64,000 nucleotides of DNA from Variovorax sp. V93 (GTDB lineage: Bacteria > Pseudomonadota > Gammaproteobacteria > Burkholderiales > Burkholderiaceae_C), in NCBI RefSeq assembly GCF_041154485.1, contig NZ_AP028669.1, forward strand, positions 5,187,001-5,251,000. Direction: 5' to 3'. Each line of letters begins with the position of its first letter. Position 1 is the stretch's first letter. Positions 38,093 through 47,583 of this stretch are shown one piece after another. Below the pieces are notes generated by a model. It saw nothing but the letters and a program-made list of their open reading frames with translations, did not search any database and was not told the origin of the DNA. Made by a program: the position numbers and the translations under genes.

Positions 38093-39109
38093 ATGAACCT
38101 CAAGAAATTCCCCCGCCACGCCCTGACCTTCGGCCCCACCCCGATCCACCCGCTCAAGCGCCTGAGCGCCCATCTCGGCGGCGAGGTCGAGCTCTACGCC
38201 AAGCGCGAGGACTGCAACAGCGGCCTCGCCTTCGGCGGCAACAAGACGCGCAAGCTCGAATACCTGATTCCCGAGGCGCTCGAGGGTGGCTACGACACGC
38301 TGGTGTCGATCGGCGGCATCCAGTCGAACCAGACGCGGCAGGTGGCGGCCGTGGCCGCGCATCTGGGCCTGAAGTGCGTGCTGGTGCAGGAGAACTGGGT
38401 CAACTATTCCGATGCGGTGTACGACCGCGTCGGCAACATCGAGATGTCCCGCATCATGGGCGCCGATGTGCGGCTGGACAGCGCAGGCTTCGACATCGGC
38501 ATCCGCAAGAGCTGGGAAGAGGCCATGGCCGACGTGCGCAAGGCCGGCGGCAAGCCCTTCCCGATTCCGGCCGGCTGCTCGGAGCATCCGCGCGGCGGCC
38601 TGGGCTTCGTCGGCTTTGCGGAAGAAGTGCGGCAGCAGGAAGCCGAGCTGGGCTTCAAGTTCGACTACATCGTGACCTGCTCGGTCACGGGCAGCACGCA
38701 GGCCGGCATGGTGGTGGGCTTCGCGGCCGACGGCCGGGCCGACCGCGTGATCGGCATCGACGCCTCGGCCAAGCCGCAGCAGACCTTCGAGCAGATCGTG
38801 CGCATTGCCAAGGGCACGGCTGAACTGGTCGAACTGGGCCGCGACATCACCGACAAGGACGTGGTGCTCGACCGCCGCTTCGGCGGCCCCGAATACGGCC
38901 TGCCCAACGAAGGCACGCTGGAAGCGATCCGCCTCTGCGCGCGCCTGGAAGGCATGCTGACCGACCCCGTGTACGAGGGCAAGTCGATGCACGGGATGAT
39001 CGAGAAGGTGCGCCTGGGCGAATTCCCGGCCGGCTCGAAGGTGCTCTATGCGCACCTGGGCGGCGTGCCGGCCCTCAACGCCTACAGCTTCCTGTTCAGG
39101 AATGGCTAG
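38093..39109 (+). CDS. acdS: 1-aminocyclopropane-1-carboxylate deaminase
   Basis: AcdS opens ACC, the ethylene precursor of plants, to 2-oxobutyrate and ammonia. The 338-residue length is exactly typical. The PLP lysine is Lys51 in [10 protein letters not shown]. The residues that separate true ACC deaminases from D-cysteine desulfhydrases are all present: Tyr294 and Glu295 in PVYEGKSM and Leu322 in YAHLGG. GGAG precedes the ATG by a normal distance. The gene lies between divergent acdR and convergent pyk, with a copy of the dispersed repeat just after its stop. Confidence 0.97.
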   Translation: MNLKKFPRHALTFGPTPIHPLKRLSAHLGGEVELYAKREDCNSGLAFGGNKTRKLEYLIPEALEGGYDTLVSIGGIQSNQTRQVAAVAAHLGLKCVLVQENWVNYSDAVYDRVGNIEMSRIMGADVRLDSAGFDIGIRKSWEEAMADVRKAGGKPFPIPAGCSEHPRGGLGFVGFAEEVRQQEAELGFKFDYIVTCSVTGSTQAGMVVGFAADGRADRVIGIDASAKPQQTFEQIVRIAKGTAELVELGRDITDKDVVLDRRFGGPEYGLPNEGTLEAIRLCARLEGMLTDPVYEGKSMHGMIEKVRLGEFPAGSKVLYAHLGGVPALNAYSFLFRNG

Positions 39110-39114
39110 CAATA

Positions 39115-39213
39115 AGCCCGCCCCCGAAGCATCGCGCACTTCGTGTCGCGATGCCTCCCCCGTCCGGGGGCAACACCAGCGGCCCGGCAAAGCCGGTTCC
39201 GCGGTGTTTCACG
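39115..39213. repeat. Dispersed palindromic repeat, full copy, inverted
   Basis: The reverse complement of this stretch matches the copies at 22297 and 54205: CACCGCGGAACCGGC..., the CCGGC/GCCGG hairpin, a C-rich/G-rich hairpin and GCGACACGAAGTGCGCGA. It separates convergent acdS and pyk. Confidence 0.8.
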
Positions 39214-39233
39214 AATGGGCCCCTTGAGGCCCC

Positions 39234-40682
39234 CTAGCTAGCGCGGCAAATTTTCAGCATGTTGGTGCCGCCGGGGGCGCCCATCGGCTCGCCGCAGGTG
39301 ATGGCGTAGACGTCGCCGGTCTGCACGATGCCGCGCTTCTTCAGGTGGGCCTCGGCCTGCTCGAGCGCGGTGTCGCGGTCGCTCTCCGAATCCATCAGCA
39401 GCGGGCGCACGTTGCGGTAGAGCGCCATGCGGCGCTGCGTGGCCAGCCGCGAGGTCAGCGCGTACATCGGGATGTGCGCGCGATGGCGGCTCATCCAAAG
39501 CGGCGTGGAGCCCGACTCGGTGAGCGCCACGATGGCCTTGGCACCCAGGTGGTGGGCCGTGAACAGCGCGCCCATCGCAATCGACTGGTCGATGCGGCTG
39601 TAGGTCTTGCCGCTGAAGTCGGCGTCCAGCGTCTTGTCCTCGGCCGCTTCGGCAGCTTCGCAGATGCGGCTCATCTCCTGCACGGTTTCGAGCGGATAGC
39701 GGCCCGAGGCGGTTTCGGCCGAAAGCATCACGGCGTCGGTGCCGTCGAGCACGGCGTTGGCCACGTCGCTCACCTCGGCGCGCGTGGGCACGGGGTTGGT
39801 GATCATCGACTCCATCATCTGGGTCGCGGTGATCACCACCTTGTCCATGTCGCGCGCCATGCGGATCATTTTTTTCTGCAGCGCCGGCACGGCGGCATTG
39901 CCCACCTCCACCGCGAGGTCGCCGCGCGCCACCATGATGCCGTCGCTCGCGCGCAGGATCTCCTCCAGCTTGGGAATGGCCTCGGCGCGCTCGATCTTGG
40001 CGATCAGGCCCGGCTTGTGGCCGTACTCGGCCGCGGCCACGTTGCACAGCTGGCGCGCCATTTCCATGTCGGTGGCGTTCTTGGGAAAGCTCACCGCCAC
40101 GTAGTCGGCCTGGAAGCTCATCGCGGTCTTGATGTCTTCCATGTCCTTGGCCGTGAGCGCCGGCGCCGTGAGGCCGCCGCCCTGCTTGTTGATGCCCTTG
40201 TTGTTGGAGAGCTCGCCGCCGAGCTTCACGGTGGTGTGCACCGCCTCGCCGCGCACCGCGTCGACCGTGAGCACGATGAGGCCGTCGTTCAGCAGCAGCC
40301 GGTCCCCGGGGCGCACGTCGCGCGGCAGGTCCTTGTAGTCGAGGCCGACCGCCTCGGCATCGCCGGGCTCGGTGCGCGAGGCGTCGAGCACGAACTTGGC
40401 GCCCGGCTCGAGCCAGACCTTGCCCTGCGCGAACTTGCCGACGCGGATCTTGGGGCCCTGCAGGTCGGCCATGATCGCCACCTCGCGGCCCGTCTTGCGC
40501 GCCGCCTCCCGCACCATGGCCGCACGGTCGATGTGGTCCTGCGCAGTGCCGTGGCTGAAATTGAGCCGCACCACGCTGACCTTGTTCAGGATCATCTGCT
40601 CCAGCAGCTCGGGCGTGTTGGACGCCGGGCCGAGCGTGGCGACGATCTTGGTGGCGTGGCGGGGAAGGCGATCCGTGATCAT
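39234..40682 (-). CDS. pyk: Pyruvate kinase
   Basis: The 482-residue enzyme makes pyruvate and ATP from phosphoenolpyruvate. Signatures are TKIVATLGPASNTPE, VVRLNFSHGT, the ADP/Mg segment IMADLQGPKIRVG, LIAKIERAEAIPKLEEI, the MVARGDLAVEVG block and ETASGRYPLETVQEM. The start at 40682 has GGAG at 9 bases spacing; an ATG five codons upstream lacks one. It follows pgk by 84 bases on the same strand, the usual pgk-pyk order in betaproteobacteria, but fba is displaced by acdR/acdS. Confidence 0.97.
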   Translation of the reverse strand: MITDRLPRHATKIVATLGPASNTPELLEQMILNKVSVVRLNFSHGTAQDHIDRAAMVREAARKTGREVAIMADLQGPKIRVGKFAQGKVWLEPGAKFVLDASRTEPGDAEAVGLDYKDLPRDVRPGDRLLLNDGLIVLTVDAVRGEAVHTTVKLGGELSNNKGINKQGGGLTAPALTAKDMEDIKTAMSFQADYVAVSFPKNATDMEMARQLCNVAAAEYGHKPGLIAKIERAEAIPKLEEILRASDGIMVARGDLAVEVGNAAVPALQKKMIRMARDMDKVVITATQMMESMITNPVPTRAEVSDVANAVLDGTDAVMLSAETASGRYPLETVQEMSRICEAAEAAEDKTLDADFSGKTYSRIDQSIAMGALFTAHHLGAKAIVALTESGSTPLWMSRHRAHIPMYALTSRLATQRRMALYRNVRPLLMDSESDRDTALEQAEAHLKKRGIVQTGDVYAITCGEPMGAPGGTNMLKICRAS

Positions 40683-40766
40683 TGAGCGTGTCTCCATTTT
40701 GTATCCGCTACTGTATACACTTTGTGTGACAACAGGAAGCGGGCACCGCGGCGCGGGCGCGAAAAA

Positions 40767-41960
40767 TCAGCCTGCGGCACGCTTGGCGAGGATTTCGAAA
40801 GCCGGGAGCGTCTTGCCCTCGAGCACTTCGAGGAAGGCGCCGCCGCCGGTCGAGATGTAGCCGACCTGCTTCTCGATGCCGTACTTGGCAATGGCCGCGA
40901 GCGTGTCGCCGCCGCCGGCAATCGAGAACGCGCTGCTCTCGGCGATGGCCTGGGCGATGGCCTTGGTGCCGCCCGCGAAGGCGTCGAACTCGAACACGCC
41001 CACCGGGCCGTTCCAGACGATGGTGCCGGCTTCGCGCAACTGCGCGGCCAGGATCGCGGCGGTCTTGGGGCCGATGTCCAGGATCAGGTCGTCGTCGGCC
41101 ACGTCGTTCGCTGCCTTGACGGTGGCGGGCGCATCGGCCGCGAAGGTCTTGGCCGTGACCACGTCCACCGGGATCGGCACGTCGGCGCCGCGCGCGCGCA
41201 TGGCTTCGATCACTGCCTTGGCCTGGTCGACCAGGTCGGGCTCGGCCAGCGACTTGCCGATCTTGAGACCGGCCGCGAGCATGAAGGTGTTGGCGATGCC
41301 GCCGCCGACGATCAGCTGGTCGACATTGGCCGACAAGCTCTTTAGGATGGTCAGCTTGGTGCTGACCTTGGAACCCGCCACGATGGCCACCAGCGGCCGC
41401 TTGGGTTGCGCCAGCGCCTTGGTGATGGCGTCGATCTCGGCCGCCAGCAGCGGGCCGGCCGCGGCCACCTTGGCGAACTGCGCGATGCCGTAGGTGGTGG
41501 CTTCGGCGCGGTGGGCAGTGCCGAAGGCATCGTTCACGTAGATGTCGGTGAGCGCTGCGAGCTTGCGGGCCAGTGCCTCGTCGTTCTTCTTCTCGCCCTT
41601 GTTGACGCGGCAGTTCTCGAGCAGCACGACCTGGCCGGGCTTGACGTCGACGCCGTCGACCCAGTTGGCGACCAGCGGCACTTCGCGGCCGAGCAGTTCG
41701 CCTAGGCGCTTGGCGACGGGGGCGAGCGAGTCCTCGGGCTTGAACTCGCCTTCGGTGGGGCGGCCCAGGTGCGAGGTGACCATCACGGCGGCGCCGGCAT
41801 CGAGCGCCAGCTGGATGCAGGGCACCGAGGCGCGGATGCGCGTGTCCTCGGTGATGTGGCCGGCATCGTCTTGCGGCACGTTGAGGTCGGCACGGATGAA
41901 GACGCGCTGGCCGGCGGCCTTGCCCTGCGCGCAGAGGTCGGTGAATCGAATGACGTTCAT
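40767..41960 (-). CDS. pgk: Phosphoglycerate kinase
   Basis: The 397-residue enzyme transfers phosphate between 1,3-bisphosphoglycerate and ADP. Visible signatures are [55 protein letters not shown], the [15 protein letters not shown] block and the terminal nucleotide loop [23 protein letters not shown] element lies about 40 bases before the ATG at 41960, so this gene has a normal leader. It heads the pgk-pyk pair and is separated by about 94 bases from the LysR gene upstream. Confidence 0.97.
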   Translation of the reverse strand: MNVIRFTDLCAQGKAAGQRVFIRADLNVPQDDAGHITEDTRIRASVPCIQLALDAGAAVMVTSHLGRPTEGEFKPEDSLAPVAKRLGELLGREVPLVANWVDGVDVKPGQVVLLENCRVNKGEKKNDEALARKLAALTDIYVNDAFGTAHRAEATTYGIAQFAKVAAAGPLLAAEIDAITKALAQPKRPLVAIVAGSKVSTKLTILKSLSANVDQLIVGGGIANTFMLAAGLKIGKSLAEPDLVDQAKAVIEAMRARGADVPIPVDVVTAKTFAADAPATVKAANDVADDDLILDIGPKTAAILAAQLREAGTIVWNGPVGVFEFDAFAGGTKAIAQAIAESSAFSIAGGGDTLAAIAKYGIEKQVGYISTGGGAFLEVLEGKTLPAFEILAKRAAG

Positions 41961-42054
41961 GGATCTGGAGGAGGTGGTGGAAGACGAGTCGCCTTCCATT
42001 GTAGGTTTGGCCCCGGCGCCGCTCCGAGCGCCTGTTGCGGCGCGCCGATCCTTT

Positions 42055-42960
42055 TCACCCCTTTGGCTGCGTCCTGGCAAAGCGCTCGAGGATCTCGACG
42101 AAGCTCGCGGCCGCGGGCGACAGGGTGCGCCGCGCTGCGCTGTAGATGCAGACCTCGCGGTGGAAGTCGGGCGATTCGAGCCGCACCATCTGCAGGCCGT
42201 GGGCGCGCACCAGCGGCGCCGAATAGGTCGGGCACACCGTGAGCCCGAGCCCCGAGGCCACCATGCCCAGCGCAGTGGTCATGTACGACACCTCCTGGGT
42301 GCCCGGGCGCAGCATGAGCTCGCGCTCGGCCGGCGCCAGCTCGGGCAGCACGCGCTGGCGGAAGTCGCGCGTGGGCGCAATGAAGGTGTACGGGCCGAGT
42401 TCGTTCCAGCGCACCTTGCGGCGCTTCGCAAAGGCGTGGCCGGGCGGGCAGATCAGCCAGTGCCGGTCCCGAAACAGCGTGCGGCGCTCGACGGCGCCGT
42501 CGACGGCCACGTCCTGCCCCACCGCAAGCTCCACGTCGCCGGCCATCACGCCGGCCAGCAGGTGCTCGGGCAGCGTGTCGGCCAGGCGCACGTCGACGTC
42601 GGGAAACGCCTCACGGTAGAACGCGATCACGTGCGGCATCAGCGTGCAGGCCATGAGCTGCGGCGCTGCAAGCCGCAACAGCCCTTTCTTCTTGTCACGC
42701 AAATCCGTGACGCCGGCCACCGCGCCCGCGAGGTCTCCCAGCAGCCGGTGCACCGAAGGCAGGAACTCGCGCCCGGCTTCCGAGAGCTGCACGCGCCGCG
42801 TATGGCGGTCGAGCAGCTGCACGCCGATCTCGCGCTCGAGCTCGCGCACCAGCACGCTGAGCGCCGATTGCGTGAGGTGCAGCTGCCGCGCGGCCGCGGT
42901 GAAGCTGCCGGTCTCGGCCACGGCTGCAAAGGCGCGCAGTTGGCGCAGGGTCAAATTCAT
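42055..42960 (-). CDS. LysR-family regulator of the catabolic cluster
   Basis: This 301-residue LysR protein has the [23 protein letters not shown] onward, with [18 protein letters not shown] as recognition region. The effector domain includes [16 protein letters not shown] and a [17 protein letters not shown] segment. It is divergently transcribed from the six-gene cluster starting at 43049, across an 88-base region with a TTCAT-N6-ATGAA palindrome, so it very likely controls that cluster. The inducer is unknown, probably the substrate or an intermediate. Confidence 0.9.
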   Translation of the reverse strand: MNLTLRQLRAFAAVAETGSFTAAARQLHLTQSALSVLVRELEREIGVQLLDRHTRRVQLSEAGREFLPSVHRLLGDLAGAVAGVTDLRDKKKGLLRLAAPQLMACTLMPHVIAFYREAFPDVDVRLADTLPEHLLAGVMAGDVELAVGQDVAVDGAVERRTLFRDRHWLICPPGHAFAKRRKVRWNELGPYTFIAPTRDFRQRVLPELAPAERELMLRPGTQEVSYMTTALGMVASGLGLTVCPTYSAPLVRAHGLQMVRLESPDFHREVCIYSAARRTLSPAAASFVEILERFARTQPKG

Positions 42961-42968
42961 ATGTTTAT

Positions 42969-42984
42969 TTCATCAATCTATGAA
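42969..42984. promoter_or_regulatory. Palindrome in LysR/catabolic cluster divergent region
   Basis: TTCAT-CAATCT-ATGAA has perfect 5-bp arms and lies 9 bases from the LysR start, in the AT-rich shared promoter. It is a candidate LysR binding site. Confidence 0.45.
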
Positions 42985-43048
42985 TTAATTTCGATTGCAT
43001 CATAAGACGAGGCATTGCCCAATCGCGGCTTACCGGAGACAAGAAGCC

Positions 43049-43597
43049 ATGCCGACGACCGACCCCGCGGCCCCGCCAGTTCGCGGGCTGCACCATTTCG
43101 CCTGGCGCTGCCGCGACAGCGAGGAAACCCGCCGCTTCTACGAAGACCTGCTGGGCCTGCCGCTCGCGCACGTCATCAAGAGCGACCACGTGCCGAGCAC
43201 GGGCGAGTACTGCCCCTACGTGCACATCTTCTTTCGCATGCGCGATGGTTCGTACATCGCCTTCTTCGACCTGGGCGACGGCATCGCCGCGCTGCCTTCG
43301 CCCAACACGCCGGCGTGGGTGAACCACATCGCGCTGCGGGTCGATTCCGTGGCCGACCTGCTCGCCGCCAAGGCGCGGCTCGAAGGCGCGGGCGTCGAAG
43401 TGCTGGGCGTGACCGACCACCACATCATCGAATCGATCTACTTCTTCGATCCCAACGGCCTGCGCGTGGAACTGACCACGCCGACCGTGCCGCAGGCCGA
43501 GATGGAGGCGCATGCGCTGCGCGCGCGTGCCGAGCTGGATGCGTGGACCATGCGCAAGGCCGGGCTGCGCGCAGCGAAGGACGCGGCGCATGGCTGA
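43049..43597 (+). CDS. VOC-family protein, possible extradiol dioxygenase
   Basis: This 182-residue protein has two beta-alpha-beta modules of the glyoxalase/extradiol fold. Candidate metal ligands are His in VRGLHHFAWRC, His in WVNHIALRV and Glu in LRVELTT; a Glu/His partner in the middle (YVHIFFRMRDG) completes a plausible site. The short length fits glyoxalase-like or single-domain extradiol enzymes. GGAGACAAGAAG precedes the ATG at 43049. It leads the cluster and overlaps the hydrolase gene by 8 bases. In this company ring-cleavage is a reasonable guess, but other VOC reactions remain possible. Confidence 0.78.
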   Translation: MPTTDPAAPPVRGLHHFAWRCRDSEETRRFYEDLLGLPLAHVIKSDHVPSTGEYCPYVHIFFRMRDGSYIAFFDLGDGIAALPSPNTPAWVNHIALRVDSVADLLAAKARLEGAGVEVLGVTDHHIIESIYFFDPNGLRVELTTPTVPQAEMEAHALRARAELDAWTMRKAGLRAAKDAAHG

Positions 43598-44711
43598 GCT
43601 GCAACTCGCCGTCATCGACGTGAAGCCCGGCGCGGCGATGGAAAGCCAGTCGGGCCTGCAGCTGCTGCGGCCGCGCATTTACGGCGCCTTTCGCGCGCCG
43701 CCGGGCCCGGAGAAGGTCGCGGCCATCGTGATGCACCCGACCAGCAACTTCATGGGCCACTACCTGATCGGCCCGCTGGCCGAGCGCGGCATCTGCTGCA
43801 TGGGCCTGAACTCGCGCTACGTGGGAAACGACACTGTGCTGCTGATGGAGCGTGCGATCCAGGACCTGGGTGCCGGCGTGCAGTACCTGCGCGCGGCGGG
43901 CTACGAGAAGGTGTTCCTGGTCGGAAACTCCGGCGGCGCGGCGCTCTCGGCCTTCTACCAGGCACAGGCCGAGAATCTCACCGCCACCCACCTGCCCGAC
44001 GGCGACCCCACGCACCTGCACCCCGACGACCTGCCGCCGGTGGACGGCATCGCGCTGTGCGCCGCGCACCTGGGCCGCACGCGGCTGATGCGCGACTGGA
44101 TCGACCCGTCCGTCACCGACGAGCACGACCCGCTCTCGGTGGATCCCGAACTCGACATGTACGACCCGCGCCACCGCATGCCCTACGACCGGGGCTTTCT
44201 CGCGCGCTTCAGCGCGGCGCAGCAGGCGCGGCTCGATCGCATCGAACAGTGGTGCGTCGATCGCCTCGCGCTGCTGCGCAGCACCCCGGGCGCGCCGCGC
44301 GACCAGGCCTTCATCGTCTACCGCACGCACGCCGACCCGCGCTGCGTGGACCTGTCGCTCGATGCCAACGACCGCCTGCCGGGCAGCGTGTGGGGCGATG
44401 CGCGCCAGGTCAACTACTCGGCCAACGCGATGGGCCGCACCACCTCGCTCACCGCGTTCCTCTCGCAATGGTCCTCGCGCTCGCAGGCGGACGGGCCCAC
44501 CAACCTCGCGCGCACCACCTGCCCCAAGCTGCTGCTGACCTACACCGGCGACCAGTCGACCTTTCCGAGCACACGCGATGCGTGGATGGCCGCGGGCGGC
44601 GCGCGCATCCGCAACGTCGACATCGTGGGCGGCAACCACTATCTCGCGGGCCAGCCCGAGCTGATCCCCCAGGCGGCCGATGCCATCGCCGAATTCGCCC
44701 ACGCGCTGTAG
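43590..44711 (+). CDS. Alpha/beta-hydrolase of the catabolic cluster
   Basis: This 373-residue protein has an alpha/beta-hydrolase core. AIVMHPTSNFMGHYL provides the oxyanion region, Ser114 in VGNSGGAALS is the nucleophile, LLTYTGDQSTF carries the probable acid, and GGNHYLAGQ the catalytic His. A long cap of about 130 residues separates Ser and Asp. No signal peptide is seen, so it is cytosolic. In a cluster with a hydroxylase and a VOC protein it could hydrolyse a ring-cleavage product or an ester. It is translationally coupled to both neighbours (8-base overlap upstream, 7-base gap downstream). Confidence 0.82.
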   Translation: MAELQLAVIDVKPGAAMESQSGLQLLRPRIYGAFRAPPGPEKVAAIVMHPTSNFMGHYLIGPLAERGICCMGLNSRYVGNDTVLLMERAIQDLGAGVQYLRAAGYEKVFLVGNSGGAALSAFYQAQAENLTATHLPDGDPTHLHPDDLPPVDGIALCAAHLGRTRLMRDWIDPSVTDEHDPLSVDPELDMYDPRHRMPYDRGFLARFSAAQQARLDRIEQWCVDRLALLRSTPGAPRDQAFIVYRTHADPRCVDLSLDANDRLPGSVWGDARQVNYSANAMGRTTSLTAFLSQWSSRSQADGPTNLARTTCPKLLLTYTGDQSTFPSTRDAWMAAGGARIRNVDIVGGNHYLAGQPELIPQAADAIAEFAHAL

Positions 44712-44718
44712 AAGAGAC

Positions 44719-46371
44719 ATGGAAAGCTTTGCATTTGCACCGGCCTACGAGTTGCCGGTCTGGCCCTTCGTGCCGCCGCCCGAACTGGGCAGCACCAAAA
44801 CCGTTCGCCACCCGATCGTGATCGTCGGCGCCGGGCCTTCGGGCCTCACGCTGGCCTGCGACCTCGCGCAGCGCGGCATACGCGCGGTGCTGCTCGACGA
44901 GGACGACACCGTGGGCGTGCGCGGCGCGTCGTCGCGCGGCATCTGCTACGCGCAGAAGAGCCTCGAAATATTCGAGCGCCTGGGCATCTACGAGCGCATC
45001 GCGGCCAAGGGCATCACCTGGTCGCTCGGGCGCACCTTCTCGGGCGAACAGGAGGTCTACAGCTTCAACCTGCAGGCAGAGAGCGTCTCCAGGCAGCCGC
45101 CCTTCATCAACCTGCAGCAGTTCTACATCGAGTGGTTCCTGGTCGAGCGCATCCTCGAACTCGGGCTCACCGATGTGCGCTGGAGAAGCCGCGTGACGTC
45201 CATCGAGCCCTTGAGCGATGGCGTGCGCATCGGCATCGAAACGCCGGCCGGCCGCTACACGATCGAGGCCGACCGGCTGGTCGACGCGACCGGCGCCAAC
45301 AGCCCGATCCGCACGCAGCTCGGCATCGACGCGCACGCCTCGCGCAGCACCGACCGCTGGTGCATCAGCGACGTGCGCTTCAGAAAGCCGCTGCCCACCG
45401 AGCGCTGGACCTGGGTCGACGCACCTTTCAACGAAGGCCGCGGTGTCTGGCAGCACCTGATGGCCGATGGCGTCTGGCGCATCGACTACCAGATGCCCGA
45501 GGACTGCGACACCGCCCACATCAGCCGGCCCGAAGTGGCGGGCGCGCGGCTGCGCGAGCAGCTCGGACCGGGCGTGGAGTTCGAGTTCGTCTGGATCGGC
45601 CCGTACGGCTACCGCGATCACCTGCTCGACAGCTTCCGCCACGGCCGCGTGTTCTTCATCGGCGACGCAGCGCATGTGGTGAGCCCCTTCGGCGCGCGCG
45701 GCGGCAACAGCGGCATCCAGGATGCGGCGAACCTCGGCTGGAAGCTCGCGCTGGTCGCGCAGGGGCAGGCCGGCGATGCGCTGCTCGACAGCTACGACGC
45801 CGAACGGCAGCCGGCCGCGAAAGAGAATCTGAAAGTCACGAGCCGCTCGGCGCGCTTCCTTGCGCCACGCTCGCCGGCCGAGCACACGCTGCGCCGCGCG
45901 GTGGTGGCGCTGGCCGCGCGCCATCCATTTGCGCGTGCGCTGGTCAACACCGGCCGCATGTCGGTTGCCAACGACTATCCACCCGCGCCGCAGTTGCCCG
46001 AAGGCGCACGCACGGTGCAGAACCTGCCGCTGCGCTGGGCCGATGGCCGCGAGACCACGCTGATGCAGCTGCTGGCCGAGGGCACGCAGTGCCTGGGCCT
46101 GTGGCTCGCACCCACGCGCGCCGCAGCCAGAGCGGCGATGGACGCCACGGCCTCGCTGCCGCTGCGTCTGCTGGCCATCGGCGGCGACAGCGGGCTGCCG
46201 ACGCTGCAAGCCGACGAGAAGTTCACGTGCCACCTTGGCATCCACGATGCGGGCAGCTTCGTCCTCGTGCGGCCCGACGCCTACCGCGCCGCGACGCTGG
46301 CGCAGGCCACGCCCAATGCGATCGCCAGCGCGCTGCGCACGGCCCTCGCCCACGACCACCACGCCCCATGA
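44719..46371 (+). CDS. FAD-dependent aromatic hydroxylase, MhpA-like
   Basis: This 550-residue flavoprotein belongs to the aromatic hydroxylase (FAD_binding_3) group. The ADP-binding GAGPSG lies at residues 37-42, ASSRGICYAQKSLEIF follows, and the second FAD motif GDAAHVVSPFGARGGNSG begins near residue 314. NSGIQDAANLGWKLALV continues it. The C-terminal thioredoxin-like domain (about 400-550) matches MhpA-type phenol hydroxylases. It would add a hydroxyl group to a phenolic ring using NAD(P)H and O2. It is followed by a DUF2783 gene with a 4-base overlap. The substrate is unknown. Confidence 0.88.
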   Translation: MESFAFAPAYELPVWPFVPPPELGSTKTVRHPIVIVGAGPSGLTLACDLAQRGIRAVLLDEDDTVGVRGASSRGICYAQKSLEIFERLGIYERIAAKGITWSLGRTFSGEQEVYSFNLQAESVSRQPPFINLQQFYIEWFLVERILELGLTDVRWRSRVTSIEPLSDGVRIGIETPAGRYTIEADRLVDATGANSPIRTQLGIDAHASRSTDRWCISDVRFRKPLPTERWTWVDAPFNEGRGVWQHLMADGVWRIDYQMPEDCDTAHISRPEVAGARLREQLGPGVEFEFVWIGPYGYRDHLLDSFRHGRVFFIGDAAHVVSPFGARGGNSGIQDAANLGWKLALVAQGQAGDALLDSYDAERQPAAKENLKVTSRSARFLAPRSPAEHTLRRAVVALAARHPFARALVNTGRMSVANDYPPAPQLPEGARTVQNLPLRWADGRETTLMQLLAEGTQCLGLWLAPTRAAARAAMDATASLPLRLLAIGGDSGLPTLQADEKFTCHLGIHDAGSFVLVRPDAYRAATLAQATPNAIASALRTALAHDHHAP

Positions 46372-46571
46372 TCACCGAGCCCCGCATCCCCGACCCCGAC
46401 GGCTTCTACGCCGCCTTGCTGGCCGCGCACGAAGGACTGAGCGAAGCGCAGAGCGCCGATCTCAACGCCCGGCTCGTGCTGCTGCTGGCCAGCCAGTGCG
46501 GCGACCAGGCCGTGCTGCTGGCCTGCATCCACGCCGCGGCCGAAGACCCCACGACAAGCACCGCACCATGA
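46368..46571 (+). CDS. DUF2783 family small protein
   Basis: This 67-residue protein begins MITEPRIPDPDGFYAALLAA and continues GLSEAQSADLNARLVLLLAS, a helical acidic protein of the DUF2783 type. The ATG overlaps the hydroxylase stop by 4 bases and its stop overlaps the MBL gene by 4. From memory, such small proteins often sit next to MhpA-like hydroxylases. It may be a partner or stabiliser of the hydroxylase; no activity is known. Confidence 0.75.
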   Translation: MITEPRIPDPDGFYAALLAAHEGLSEAQSADLNARLVLLLASQCGDQAVLLACIHAAAEDPTTSTAP

Positions 46572-47539
46572 CCGCCAACATCTCCTTCGCCTCGGCCTCC
46601 GACACGCGCGAGCAGAAGCCGCAACTGCGCGAACTCGCGCCCGACGTCTACGGTTACATCAGCGACTTCGATCCCAACTGCGGCTTCGTCGTCGGCGACG
46701 AGCAGGTGGTGCTGATCGACACGCGCCCCACGCCGCGCATGGCGCGCGACTTCCTGGCGGCCATCCGCACGGTGACCGACAAGCCCATCAAGACCATCGT
46801 GCTCACGCACTACCACGCGGTGCGCGTGATGGGGGCGAGCGCCTTCGGCGAGGTCGAGGCCGTCATCGCGAGCCGTGGCACGCTCGACTGGATCCGCACG
46901 CGCGGCCAGGCTGACTTCGATTCCGAGGTGGGGCGCTTCCCGCGCCTCTTCGCGGGCGTCGAAGAGATTCCAGGCCTGACCTTTCCCACGCAGAGCTTCG
47001 AGCGCGAGATGAGCCTCTGGCTCGGCCCCGGCCAGGGCCGCGAGCTTCGGCTGATGGCCCTGGGCCGCGGCCATTCGAGCGGCGACACGGTCGCGTGGCT
47101 GCCCGACTGCGGCGTGCTGTTCTCGGGCGACGTGGTCGAGAACCGCTGCGGCGTCTATGCGGGCGATGCCTACATCGGCGACTGGACCGGCACGCTCGAT
47201 GCGGTGCGGGCCCTGAAGCCGCGCGTGCTGGTGCCGGGCCGCGGCGCCGTGCTGCAGGGCGAAGCCGAATGCTTCGAAGCCATCGGGCTGACCCAGGCTT
47301 TTCTCCAGACCTTGCTCGACAGCGTGAAAGCCGGCATCGCCGCGGGCGAAACGCTCAAGGGCTGCTTCGCACGCGCCGAGGCGGCGATGGCGCCGCGCTT
47401 CGGCAGCTGGCCCGTGTTCCAGCACGTGCTGCCTTTCGACGTCTCGCGCACGTACGACGAGCTGCGCGGCATCGAACACCCCGTGGTGTGGACCGCGGAG
47501 CGCGACCGCGCACTGTGGCAGACGCTGCGCGGCGAATGA
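46568..47539 (+). CDS. MBL-fold protein with altered HxHxDH motif
   Basis: This 323-residue protein has the metallo-beta-lactamase fold: VVLIDTRPTP, LTHYHAVRV, ALGRGHSSGDTVAWLP and GVLFSGDVVENR. In the metal motif His81 and His83 remain, but the following Asp and His (HxHxDH) are Val85 and Arg86. One of the two metal sites should therefore be lost; the later His and Asp are still there. It might bind a single metal or act non-hydrolytically. It overlaps the DUF2783 gene by 4 bases and belongs to the same transcript. Confidence 0.83.
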   Translation: MTANISFASASDTREQKPQLRELAPDVYGYISDFDPNCGFVVGDEQVVLIDTRPTPRMARDFLAAIRTVTDKPIKTIVLTHYHAVRVMGASAFGEVEAVIASRGTLDWIRTRGQADFDSEVGRFPRLFAGVEEIPGLTFPTQSFEREMSLWLGPGQGRELRLMALGRGHSSGDTVAWLPDCGVLFSGDVVENRCGVYAGDAYIGDWTGTLDAVRALKPRVLVPGRGAVLQGEAECFEAIGLTQAFLQTLLDSVKAGIAAGETLKGCFARAEAAMAPRFGSWPVFQHVLPFDVSRTYDELRGIEHPVVWTAERDRALWQTLRGE

Positions 47540-47583
47540 GCTGAACCAGATTTCAAGACAACAAGCAACGGAGACAAGAAACG

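Noticed and set aside
38093..39109. acdS as D-cysteine desulfhydrase
   Set aside because: Tyr294, Glu295 and Leu322 are all of the ACC deaminase type, and a divergent Lrp-type regulator is present.
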